From Euperipatoides rowelli (taxonomy: Eukaryota > Onychophora > Udeonychophora > Euonychophora > Peripatopsidae), in NCBI GenBank assembly GCA_003024985.2, contig PXIH01S0015442.1: DNA of 16,957 nt. One strand, given 5' to 3'. This document shows positions 8,421 through 15,937 of the stretch, piece after piece. Position 1 is the first letter of the stretch; every line of letters begins with the position of its first letter. The position numbers were made by a program, and so were the translations under genes. Under the pieces are notes generated by a model. That model was not told the origin of the DNA. It was given only the letters and a program-made list of their open reading frames with translations, and made no database searches.

Positions 8421-8800
8421 TTAAAAAATATCCACCACAATTACCCTCTCTTGTTTGAAATTCTTGGCCTTGTTGAGTACCGTAATTGCCCTGGTGGTGA
8501 AAGTGTATTCTGGTGATCTAGTTCTTTTGGTTGTGGAGATACTAGAGTAGAACAATAGGTATGGAAACACTTTATTTGTACTCCCTATGTGTCTCAATCT
8601 TCTAATTGGAGCATTTGCCACTTTTGCAGTAATGTATCTGATAAATTACAAGGTCTTAACTGGTTCCAATGACTCTTCCCTTCCTTCCTGTTATCAAAAA
8701 CCATGTAGAAGGCAACTGGGCTGATGTACTTTTTGATAGTTCTTATTATCCATTTGCCAGATTTTTTTTTTATGGAGAAGGATTTTGATAAGATTTGTTG
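8421..8800 (-). pseudogene. Gypsy-type integrase C-terminal domain and tail
   Basis: Minus-strand fragments KSGKWIIRTIKKYISPVAFYM, SHWNQLRP (about 8660-8775) match the GPF/Y-type module ending in H-x-NQLRP of Ty3/gypsy integrases; here the His appears as W-adjacent remnant after small indels. The frame at 8621-8421 (APIRRLRHIGSTNK ... ERVIVVDIF) resembles the basic P-x-RRS-x-R tail that follows. It ends at a TAA near 8421. The purine-rich minus-strand run at 8444-8453 overlaps the end, where a polypurine tract would be expected. Confidence 0.6.
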
Positions 8801-9399
8801 ACCAATTAAATTTTTTTTTATTTTGGTATGGAAAGTAGTGGGTTTAAATGTTAAATTCTTATGTGTAAACTATGTCCTAAAACCATTTCAGTGGTTGATT
8901 GTTTTAATGTTGGGTGGGGAGTACTTCTATATATGAATAATAATTCATTTAGCCTGTTTTGTAGTGGAACATCATGGACATTGTCTAATTTTAATAAAAG
9001 CCTTTTGATTATATCTACAAATCTCTTGGCTTGGCCATTTGATGTGGGTGATAGAGCACAATTTTCATATGGTTTATACTTATATTTTTGCAGATTATTT
9101 CCAACAATTCAGAAGTATAAGTGCATACCATTATTGGTCACTATATTATGTGGAAATCCGTGATGAACAAAATAATTTTCTAGAGCTAACATAATAGTTT
9201 TTGAGTCAGTTCTAGATAGAATCTTAACTGCAGGCCATTTTNAAAAGGCATCTACTACTACTACCATGAAAGTTTTATCGAAGAATGGACCCATTAAATT
9301 AATATGCACCCACTGCCAAGGTTCTCTGGCACAGATCCAATTATAAAGTGGAACTCTTGGTGAATCCTTAGATTGTAATAAACATTTCTTATAGTTTCA
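8800..9399 (-). pseudogene. Gypsy-type integrase core with all three DDE positions changed
   Basis: From about 9384: CLLQSKDSPRVPLYNWICAR and EPWQWVHINLMGPF, then a long frame to about 8840 with one in-frame TGA just after HLYF (near 9112). First catalytic position: HIN at 9298-9300 (family HID). Second: TNNG at 9133-9135 (family DNG). Third: SNGQAKRFV at 9025-9027 (family AER). Exactly 35 codons separate the second and third positions, the DD35E spacing. Further on, LLFIYRSTPHPTL and EMVLG match the HaTG-x-sPa-x-llfG part of the domain. An N at 9242 falls in DAF-x-KWP; TCA would give the usual Ser. Integrases join element ends to host DNA; this copy cannot. A plus-strand open frame at 8861-9163 is its antisense shadow. 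Confidence 0.82.
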
Positions 9400-9735
9400 T
9401 GAATTTTGAGAATATAGTGCCTCCAGCTAATTTGGTGAAAATCTCATCGATAATAGAGGAATATTGCAATTTTTTTAGTTATAGGAACTATCAGTATGCC
9501 CCAATTTAAAAATTTAACAGTTGTTAATATTCCTTATACTTGTAGTTTAGATTGTTCAACTCGGCAAAAGGAACAGGGCAATGTTTACAAAATTTGAGTA
9601 TCACACCCTCTTTTAAGTATAATTTTGCGTTATGGTCAACAATACAACCTAACTTTGATGAAACTAACTCTTGGAATTTTTGTAACAATGCTTTTAATTG
9701 AACCTCTAATATTTGAAAAGTTAATTAATTGTGTT
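9400..9735 (-). pseudogene. Gypsy-type reverse transcriptase, N-terminal part only
   Basis: Reading leftwards: LKALLQKFQELVSSKLGCIVDHNAKLYL (linker, about 9620-9705), then HCPVPFA (near 9570; usually RPVPFAL), then IVPITKK (about 9485-9515; usually PIVPVKK) and IIDEIFTKLAGGTIFSKF (about 9395-9455). The last is the stretch entering motif A (FSKiDL). Here the domain stops abruptly: the catalytic motif A Asp, motif B, YVDD and all of RNase H are missing, and sequence continues at once into integrase (CLLQSKDSP from about 9384). Several frameshifts and stops are present. Confidence 0.68.
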
Positions 9736-9769
9736 GTTCTGTTTAAGATATTCATCGATAATCCTAGTG

Positions 9770-10091
9770 CTTGGAATCATATGTAACCAAATAGCATAGA
9801 TAATCCTTTCCCATTATAAATAATTTTGAGTTATCTGCTTTAATATTATTTAATTGCACGCTTACCTTGTAAACCCTAAAGGCTTTATAATGTGCTCAAA
9901 CACTATAATACAATAAGCGTGGACCACAATGTTCTTGCTGGCCAATATTTTTTAAATATATAATTCTGCATTATTAAAACTGCTGCACCAGTGTCTAGTT
10001 CAAAAGGAAACTTTTTACCATCAATATCCAGCAGTACAATAATTGGCTGTAAAATATTACTTTGATTATTAATATTCACATTAGTATTCAT
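9770..10091 (-). pseudogene. Gypsy-type aspartic protease remnant
   Basis: The open stretch from 10091 reads LDIDGKKFPFELDTGAAVLIMQNYIFKKYWP, with the active-site DTGA preceded by a hydrophobic strand, as in retrotransposon aspartic proteases. The frame ends at a stop near 9905. After frame changes it continues VYKVSVQLNN ... KLFIMGKDYLCYLV (about 9780-9860), which corresponds to the second half of the fold with the LLGRDWL-type motif before RT. The catalytic Asp triplet is intact, but the protein is interrupted. It follows the gag knuckle and precedes RT in the expected order. The protease would cleave the polyprotein. Confidence 0.72.
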
Positions 10092-10199
10092 GACATAATC
10101 TTCTTTTTCTACATTTATTTCATCAATTTGTTTAGCTGTTTGAATTATTTTGGACTGTTGTTTAGCAAGCTTTTTATTATTTATAAATTGACATAGTCC

Positions 10200-10500
10200 T
10201 TATGTGTCTTGTTTCTTACAGTAATAATAAGAGCCATCTTTAAATTTACACTTATCAGTTGTGATTTTCTCCACAATGTCAGCATTATTTTTTTTAATCA
10301 CTAGTGATGATAGACAGGTTTATTTACTTTCTTAATAGTTAGCATTTCCTTTAAATCATTTTTTATTTCTTTGTAGAAAAACTTGACTTTTATTGGAAAG
10401 TTCTGCAGTGGCTGCTATTTGAATTAGATCACCAAACGAAATGCCATCTTTCATTATAAGCCACTTCTGAATAATTGTATAAACATTGGAAATAAAATTG
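10200..10500 (-). pseudogene. Gypsy-type gag C-terminal remnant with degraded zinc knuckle
   Basis: Reading leftwards from about 10500: IIQKWLIMKDGISFGDLIQIAATAELSNKSQ, resembling the end of the gag capsid domain (Q-x-LL ... tF-x-x-a-x-x-iA-x-x-E-x-x). A stop and frame breaks follow. At about 10195-10250 CKFKDGSYYYCKKQD, T, stop, GLC resembles a CX2CX4HX4C knuckle in which the first Cys is Tyr and the His position is Thr, so it could not bind zinc normally. Gag packages the element RNA. Upstream of about 10500 no more gag is visible; the minus-strand frame merely runs into a Pro-rich translation of the G tract and AT-rich DNA, so gag is truncated at its 5' end. Confidence 0.55.
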
Positions 10501-10531
10501 AGGATAAGAGAGACAATTGTAAATATGTTTT

Positions 10532-10569
10532 GGGGGGGAGGGAGGGTGGAGGAGGATCTGAGGGTGGGG
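10532..10569 (+). repeat. G-rich tract with G-quadruplex pattern
   Basis: G7-A-GGG-A-GGG-T-GG-A-GG-A-GG, a short spacer, then GGG-T-GGGG within 38 bp. The G7 run plus two GGG runs already gives four G-triplets with 1-nt loops, fitting the canonical quadruplex rule. It is a striking exception in AT-rich DNA, next to the truncated gag end. Confidence 0.8.
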
Positions 10570-10718
10570 AGTGGATTTGTGTTCAGGTGGGTATATGATT
10601 GATATAAATTATATGTGCAAGTATAGTACAACATATAATATGTAATGTACATTGTATATTATATATAATTAACATTGAAAGATGCAGTTATATTGTATTT
10701 TGTATATTAGTGTGTTGG

Positions 10719-11126
10719 CTGGTTTGATCATCTCCATTCAATTAGCATTATAAAGTTGGCTTTTTCTTATGACCAGACTTAATTGTAACTAGCAGTAGTC
10801 TTGATAAATTGCTTTTAGATCCAAAAATTCATAACTTTTCTGATTAAAATAAAACTAATAAAATTGTTTGATACAACGTATCTCCACTAAACAGCTGTTG
10901 TCTTTTGCAAATACTCCTCAACATAACTTCCTGCAAGTTATCAACTATTAATAATACATTAAGCATAATAATTTAGTTTATTAATATATTGTTTAGTTTG
11001 ATCATTTCAACTTACCTAGCATACAAATATATTTTCTGAAGACCAGCCTTCATTGGGAGAAGCAGTAATATTGATGCAAAAATTTTTAATTGATTAATTA
11101 ATAACTTTTCAGATTAAAACAAAACA
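10719..11126. repeat. Diverged tandem duplication, period about 270 bp
   Basis: Segments 10722-10855 and 10996-11125 match in co-linear blocks. GTTTGATCAT is at 10722 and 10996 (offset 274). GACCAG-M-CTT is at 10771 and 11041, AGCAGTA at 10791 and 11061, ATAACTTTTC-W-GATTAAAA-Y-AAAAC at 10831 and 11101 (all offset 270). A weaker third start (TTTGAT ... TCCATTCTCAATAGCATT, 11261-11292) resembles 10723-10749. I see no coding frame in the unit. Confidence 0.6.
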
Positions 11127-12098
11127 CCTCTGCTGCATTTGTATGAATTATAATGTGCTGGTATATGGCAAATATGCTTTGTGCCTGACACAAGATGACA
11201 GTTTTCAAAAGCAAATATTACTTTGAAATAAAATTCATAGTATATTAAAGTTTACGTTAATTTGATTCTTAATATCCATTCTCAATAGCATTGATTTTAG
11301 TAGTAACTTTGAGGGCATAAAATAACTGGCCTCAACCAAATAATAAAAGTAAATTGAATGTTCTAAGCCCTTTCCTACAATGAAAGCAAGTGAAAAAAAA
11401 AAGATTGGTAATAGTATAAAAATAGGCTGCTTTCGCCGGGACCTAGGTCTGTAAAATCATTGATCTTTTGATTATGAGTATAGAGGATCAAAAAGAGTAA
11501 GTTGGGATTACTAATGTATCTAGGACATAGCTGTGCAAAATTCACTATTTCAAATTTCTGCCATATTCGTTTTGTGGGGGGGGGTTTGACTTCTATAAAA
11601 ATTGGGCACTTTTCAAAGTTTAGGAGGTACATCTTTGTTCTGACAAGTGCACTTGTCCAGTGTTTTGCAGTATCTCTAATTTATGCTAAAGTGATTTAAA
11701 AATTAGTTAAAGAAATCGATGTGATTGAATTTTGATGATATTCACTTTGTGTTTCCTTTTCACATGCAATACTATCATGATGAATTTCTTGAAATGATAC
11801 AAAACAGAATTGATGTAGTATAAATTTGCAAGTTTTTAATATTAATGTTTTTATTATTATTGTGAAATCAATTAATTTATATTTGATCTACAAATGAAGA
11901 AGTATGCATATCATGGCTGCCATCTCCAAGTTAATTGCCCAAACAAATTTTTCCTCATGCAATTTTCGGGTTTCTGTATAGTGAAAGAATGATGGGAATG
12001 AACTAGAATATCCAGCATCACTTCTTGTTACTATGACTAAAAAATCAGTTGCTTAATATTTTTTCCCTATGCAATAATTATGTGCACTTCTTAAGTTT
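11127..12098. other. Non-coding stretch with an unidentified GC-richer patch
   Basis: Mostly AT-rich DNA. The patch at about 11386-11700 stands out: it contains TTCGCCGGGACCTAGG, a G9 run (11576-11584) and TGACAAGTGCACTTGTCC (a near palindrome around 11641-11658). It has open frames on both strands (minus 11632-11375, 85 codons; plus 11502-11699, 65 codons) that I do not recognise. I would not call either a gene; the patch may be part of a repeat family. Confidence 0.35.
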
Positions 12099-12189
12099 AA
12101 AAAAAAAAAAAAAAAAAAATGGTGAAGTGACAGTCTTAACACTGTGTGTGTGTGATCCACGGTCTGGGAAAGTTTTTTTTTTTTTTTTT
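12099..12189. repeat. Short unit bounded by A21 and T17 runs
   Basis: An A21 run at 12099-12119 and a T17 run at 12173-12189 enclose 53 bp containing a (TG)n stretch. The two runs could pair into a long stem with a 53-nt loop. Two oppositely oriented poly(A) tails, or a slippage-expanded inverted repeat, are both possible. Confidence 0.75.
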
Positions 12190-12458
12190 CCTGCATAGTT
12201 TTGAAATTAATTATGAGAATAAAAGGTATATAGTAATAACTTTATGTGGTCCCAGTTTATTTTATTACTTGAAAAAGAAAAAGAAAACTTCCAAATTATG
12301 GACAAATCTAAGCTGGACATAGTGTAGCAGGGATATTAAAAAACTTAGAAGCTTATCGATCCCGCAAAGACTATTTTTCCTTCGTTTATAAAAGATCCTT
12401 TATAGTGACTATACTATGTTATCTTCTATTAATACATATTTCAGTAAGCTGCTACTAG
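12190..12458. other. Unassigned AT-rich stretch
   Basis: No reading frame or repeat was recognised. A pyrimidine-rich TTAATACATATTTCAG at about 12429-12444 looks like a splice acceptor just before the open segment at 12459, but stops follow in the frames immediately after it. Confidence 0.3.
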
Positions 12459-12596
12459 CGTGAAAGACACAGTAGTAAATACTGCAAGAAAGCCGCCCGG
12501 CAGACCATCAAGCCCCATCTAGGAAATCTACCAATGGAGTGCCAACCCAGATACACTCTCAGGATTCTGTGCTCATCTTCTCATCTGGCCTGGTAA
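12459..12596 (+). pseudogene. Possible BEL/Pao-type integrase fragment
   Basis: A 45-codon open segment (12459-12593, stop TAA 12594-12596) lies in a visibly GC-richer patch. It reads CKKAARQTIKPHLGNLPME, then QPRYTLRI. In BEL/Pao integrases the zinc-binding domain ends in C-x-x-C-x-R, a short spacer, then MG-x-LP-x-x-R and PF-x-x-x-G-x-D-x-x-GP. The Cys, the P-x-x-G-x-LP core and the following Glu fit; the Arg has become Cys and the PF...GVD part is unclear. No flanking BEL domains were found. The alternative frame (KPPGRPSSPI, then TAG) could be an AT-hook-like host tail, but that is weaker. Confidence 0.35.
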
Positions 12597-12775
12597 GATT
12601 CATCAAAGCATATAACCTTATTACAACTCCAGAACTAGATATAATTTAATAGAATCATAAGAAGCATGTTTTAGCTCTCTCTAGATGCAAATAAATAGTA
12701 GAATTTATAGAATAGCTGACGCTATTTATATTTAAATGCTTTACCGATTCTCACTCATTCCCTTTTTTAATGGAA
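12597..12775. other. Unassigned AT-rich stretch
   Basis: Nothing recognised between the integrase-like scrap and the structured island. Confidence 0.3.
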
Positions 12776-12874
12776 GCTCGACTTTTTTTATCGGCCGATT
12801 GTAAATAAAGTGACCAGGACTGCTAACCCTCACCCCTCTCATCTGTCCTAAGCGCTGATAAGAGAGGTCGAGCA
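12776..12874. repeat. GC-richer structured island with 7-bp closing stem
   Basis: GCTCGAC (12776-12782) pairs perfectly with GTCGAGC (12868-12874). Inside lie the 10-bp palindrome ATCGGCCGAT (12790-12799) and CCTCTC (12835-12840) opposite GAGAGG (12862-12867), directly stacked under the outer stem. The layout recalls a folded RNA or a small MITE, but it lacks a T-psi-C arm or RNA polymerase III B box, so a tRNA is not supported. Confidence 0.5.
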
Positions 12875-13703
12875 CTTGCAATAGAAGTCCCAAGACAAGG
12901 GACTATGGTATTTATTTATATTAGGTTCTGTCTCTAAACATTCAGAATAACTGGCAATATTGTTCTTAAGATTAGCTATGAGAGTGAGATTCTTCTATTG
13001 TAAATATTATGCTTAGAAATAAGTACTTGTTGAAATCAATAGGAGAAATGAAATCTTGCATATTGCTGTGTAAAGCTATCAATGTTTCGGTATATCATTA
13101 TACCAATTAGTGATAGCTCTAAATATCTAATGATACCTATTTATCTATCTAGCTGTATTTAAGTAGAAAGTAATGTAACTAATAGTAGTTCTCACAAAAT
13201 GAAATTCTCAAACATAATTTTCCTAGACATTTTTGGATTTAAATATAAAACATTATAAATGAGTGATCTATTAAGATCAGAGTGCAAAATAATCTAACAA
13301 TAAGAAATATTATATTGAGATGACTATGTACTATACACGACAATGCAATATGATCTATTTTGCACTAAAATTAACTTATGATAAAAACATTTATGTTCCC
13401 TATCATCTTCCAAATAATAGAAGGGGGTGTCACTGTTAAACATTTAAAAGAATCTTGATGAAAGAGACTTGATCTGCTATCAGCTGTATTAAATAGTTCA
13501 CATGTAGGCGTCACATATGAGTATTTTTTTATTATTTCTAATAGGGCAATAAAATAGTTTATTGATCCTCATGTACAGAAGAGCATTTAAATATTGAGCC
13601 GCGATGCGAATGGGGCCTTAGTTATTCCAGAAAATCACATGTCCAAATGACTTTTCACCTCAATATTTCAGATAAACAATTTTACTGTACAGACAAGTTG
13701 ATC
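12875..13703. other. Unassigned AT-rich stretch
   Basis: About 830 bp with no reading frame or mobile-element signature that I can defend. A small hairpin GGTATA-TCAT-TATACC is at 13089-13104, and a short GC-rich spot (GAGCCGCGATGCGAATGGGGCC) is near 13595-13617. Confidence 0.3.
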
Positions 13704-13750
13704 AATGATTAGAAATACTATCTTATTATGAATGTTTATTTCTAATCATT
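13704..13750. repeat. Perfect 14-bp inverted repeat (hairpin)
   Basis: AATGATTAGAAATA (13704-13717) and TATTTCTAATCATT (13737-13750) are exact reverse complements with a 19-nt loop. No T run follows to suggest polymerase III termination. Confidence 0.85.
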
Positions 13751-13907
13751 TTAACTTCAATATTTTGATTCTATTCTTATTTCTCAACAACAATATTAAA
13801 TAGTTAAACATTCTCAACTAGCAGAATTTTTTTTTTGGAATTGATTTCTTAAATAATCAAGAAAATATCAATTGCAATGTTAAAACTAATTGTAATATTC
13901 AGATGTA

Positions 13908-14291
13908 CAGGGTATCTCCAACGTTGTATTATCCTATTTAATTCATAAAAGAATATGTTGCAAAAGCAATTATAAAACTAGTTATTACTGTGGATATGCT
14001 GCAGTTAAGATTCTTATTATTTGAATAATATCTCACAGAACATTGAGAGAGAGAGAGTAAAAAAACAACTAATTATTTGCTTTAGATATGAACCATATTC
14101 AATATTTTCATGTAAGACTATGTATGCATTACTAAAATAAATGATTTACTTTCTTATTGCACCAATGGATATTGTAAAACTATTACTTGATTGGAATTCT
14201 TGTCTGAAATACATTGTGTGTGTGTGATCAATAACCCCAAAATAATAAATTACTACATTTTTTGGTGTGGTAGGAGATTGTAAACACCCTG
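13908..14291. mobile_element. TA-flanked MITE with CAGGGTRT termini (mariner-type)
   Basis: A 384-bp block starts CAGGGTATCTCCAA (13908) and ends in the reverse complement of CAGGGTGTTTACAA (14291). About 11 of the first 14 positions are identical and the match fades further in. TA dinucleotides flank both ends (13906-13907, 14292-14293), as in Tc1/mariner-type insertions. CAGGGTGT-type ends are common in arthropod elements of this sort. The interior has no transposase frame and carries short GA (about 14044-14057) and TG (about 14215-14226) microsatellites. It is inferred to be non-autonomous. Confidence 0.6.
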
Positions 14292-14769
14292 TACTTTTGT
14301 CATCCTGCTAATGGCCAAATCAAACAAGGTCAAATAAAAAAAAAATGAAATTTTTTTATTTGTAAATGCAAATGCTCCAAGCTATTCCAGCTTATAATAA
14401 TAAATATCTAAAAACTAAAGAGAGAAAAAAAGTGATAGCAAATGCAGTCAAAATTAGCTATCAGACGCAAAATTCTTACAGTAATTATACTTTTTAACTT
14501 TTAAGAACATTAATTATAGACACAGCAAACCTTCAAAAGGCAAATAAATAGAAGATAGAAAGTAAAGCTTAGAACTTTTAATACATATCTGGCCACAGAC
14601 AAAAGCTGGGCTTATAAGCATTAGTAACAATGAAAGCAGTAAGAGTTGGGAAATTCCTTGGCTTAGACCACACCTGACCAAAACAGATCAGCATTTGTGA
14701 TTGTGCAGTGGTATACGCAGTAGCAGCAGCAATGGAAAGCAGGGGTAAAATAAAGTAAAGAAATATTAC
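14292..14769. other. Unassigned stretch downstream of the MITE
   Basis: Moderately AT-rich with no recognisable gene. Minus-strand open frames at 14578-14835 and 14663-14974 overlap here. Their translations are hydrophobic or poly-Phe from T-rich DNA and match no family I know. Confidence 0.3.
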
Positions 14770-14830
14770 CAACCACTGCAGGGTAGGGTCCAGGAAGCAC
14801 CTGATGATAATGTACACCTTTCCCTCCAAC
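14770..14830 (-). other. Weak candidate host exon with strong splice-acceptor context
   Basis: On the minus strand, a pyrimidine-rich run of about 130 nt (14831-14960) ends TTTCTTTCTTTCTTTGAG at 14831. Next come 61 nt readable as VGGKGVHYHQVLPGPYPAVV, and then G|GTAATA, a plausible donor at 14769-14768. Codon composition (Gly, Pro, His, Val) differs from the surrounding AT-rich translation. I do not recognise the protein, and no neighbouring exon was found. It could be chance in a CT-rich region. Confidence 0.2.
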
Positions 14831-14960
14831 CTCAAAGAAAGAAAGAAACAAGTAAAAATTGGAAACTAAAAAAAAAAAACATATACATAAATAAAAAGAA
14901 AATAAAATGTAGAAAAAAAAATAAACAAAAAAACTAAAAACAAACAAAACAAAGAGAAAA
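14831..14960 (-). repeat. Long polypyrimidine tract (A/purine-rich on plus strand)
   Basis: About 130 bp nearly free of G on the minus strand, made of T runs and TTTC/TTTG units. It is either simple-sequence DNA or an unusually long polypyrimidine tract before the candidate acceptor at 14831. The translated poly-Phe/Leu frame here is a composition artefact. Confidence 0.7.
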
Positions 14961-15449
14961 ACATGTTTACACAATTAAAAATACAGGGATGCGAAAGGAA
15001 AGAAGTGAAGCAGTCATATGCATGCATTAATCTTCATGATTTCTCAAATATTCACAAGTTCAAACAAACACATAGAAGTGATAAGGGATTATTAGAGAAA
15101 CATCTAGATTACAAAGAAGAGAAAATAAATTTATTAACGGATGGAAAGCTGGGAATATCTTTAGTGGTGCCATCTTCTGGATATAAGAAGTTATTATTTT
15201 CCAGAATTAATTTCTCATCCATTTTACACTTTGATTAGGGAATCAGTAGGAGGAAAATCATAACGTTTCATGACCATACATCAGATATACACTTTATGTG
15301 TCACAGATATGCTTTCACTTAAAGGCACATTTTGCAAAATCCCCTAGCAGCCGGCAGTGAATGCAAATTTCTAAGTGCAAAGCAAGGTCATAAAAGCTAT
15401 ATCTGGACTCATAAATGCCGCCATAAGTGATTTGGTCATTGACTTCTCC
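14961..15449. other. Unassigned stretch with a 91-codon open frame
   Basis: A plus-strand open frame runs 14963-15238 (MFTQLKIQGCERKEV... ending FSSILHFD). It is Lys-, Ser- and Leu-rich, matches nothing I know, and has no convincing context, so I do not call it a gene. The rest, slightly GC-richer than the flanks, shows nothing definite. Confidence 0.25.
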
Positions 15450-15485
15450 TTCTCTTTACAGTCCCTAGGAATTCTGTAAAGAGAA
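15450..15485. repeat. Perfect 12-bp hairpin with splice-like edges
   Basis: TTCTCTTTACAG (15450-15461) is the exact reverse complement of CTGTAAAGAGAA (15474-15485), with a 12-nt loop TCCCTAGGAATT. The left arm ends as a textbook acceptor (CTTCTCCTTCTCTTTACAG) and the right arm contains GTAAAG, a possible donor, leaving a 14-nt interval between them. Confidence 0.85.
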
Positions 15486-15892
15486 TGACATTCCCTTTAG
15501 GATAAGAATAGCGAAGGACTGTGCGGGTGATTTGTTTCATGCCAATATATTATGTTGTCTTATAATTAAGCAGGGAAGTGAAGTACAAGCACAAGTGAAA
15601 CACAAAAGGTGGTCTGTATCTGATTTGGTCACTCCACAATGCACATGGTGCCTGTGGAGGGAAATATAAGGTTGCATATTCTAAATAGCAACTCGTTAGC
15701 TTCTCACAAGCAGACAGGGAATGCATTGATTAAATAAAAGGACCATTTTTTTTCCTTTTCTACAATTTACAGTAAACAGAAATTTTGGTTGGATATTTAA
15801 AATTAGAACTGTTTAGTACTTCAGCTATCATTAAAATAAGTATCATTTTAATGTAATATTTTCCTCATTGTCTATCAATTTAATGAAGTCTT

Positions 15893-15937
15893 AAAGCTCA
15901 AAAATATTTTTTCATTTAAAGGAAAGCTCAAAAATAT
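15893..15937 (+). repeat. 15-bp direct repeat, offset 30 bp
   Basis: AAAGCTCAAAAATAT occurs exactly at 15893-15907 and 15923-15937. The 15-bp spacer makes the period 30, as in the duplication at 216-275, but the sequences are unrelated. Confidence 0.9.

Larger units (their letters stand above)
8421..10500 (-). mobile_element. Ty3/gypsy-type LTR retrotransposon remnant, internally deleted
   Basis: Minus-strand polyprotein remnant reading gag end, zinc knuckle, protease, RT start, integrase, C-terminal tail, in the normal Ty3/gypsy order with integrase last. Motif style (DTGA protease, WQWVHI-x-L-x-GPF and SNGQA-x-RFV in integrase, NQLRP near the end) suggests the Mag/K02A2.6-like group; this is a judgement by eye. 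The central RT, RNase H and most of the integrase H2C2 domain are absent. No pair of LTRs was seen: the flanks 7700-8430 and 10500-11300 were compared by eye and share no long identity. It carries one ambiguous base at 9242. The element cannot be autonomous. Confidence 0.8.

Noticed and set aside
7700-8430. 3' LTR of the gypsy-type element
   Set aside because: No TG...CA boundaries, and no matching copy upstream of gag could be seen.
8861-9163. Plus-strand open frame of 100 codons
   Set aside because: Antisense shadow of the gypsy integrase core on the minus strand.
10500-10652. Pro-rich minus-strand N-terminus upstream of the gag remnant
   Set aside because: It is a translation of the G tract and TA-rich repeats and has no gag similarity.
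11375-11699. Overlapping open frames on both strands (85 and 65 codons)
   Set aside because: No family recognised, no start context, and overlapping frames on both strands point to chance openness. Kept only as an unidentified patch.
12776-12874. tRNA gene
   Set aside because: The 7-bp acceptor-like stem is suggestive, but there is no T-psi-C arm, B box or anticodon arm.
14663-14974. 103-codon minus-strand open frame with a hydrophobic N-terminus
   Set aside because: The N-terminal half is poly-Phe/Leu from a polypyrimidine tract, not a signal peptide or membrane protein.
14963-15238. 91-codon plus-strand open frame
   Set aside because: No recognisable domain or context; length is not exceptional for the window.
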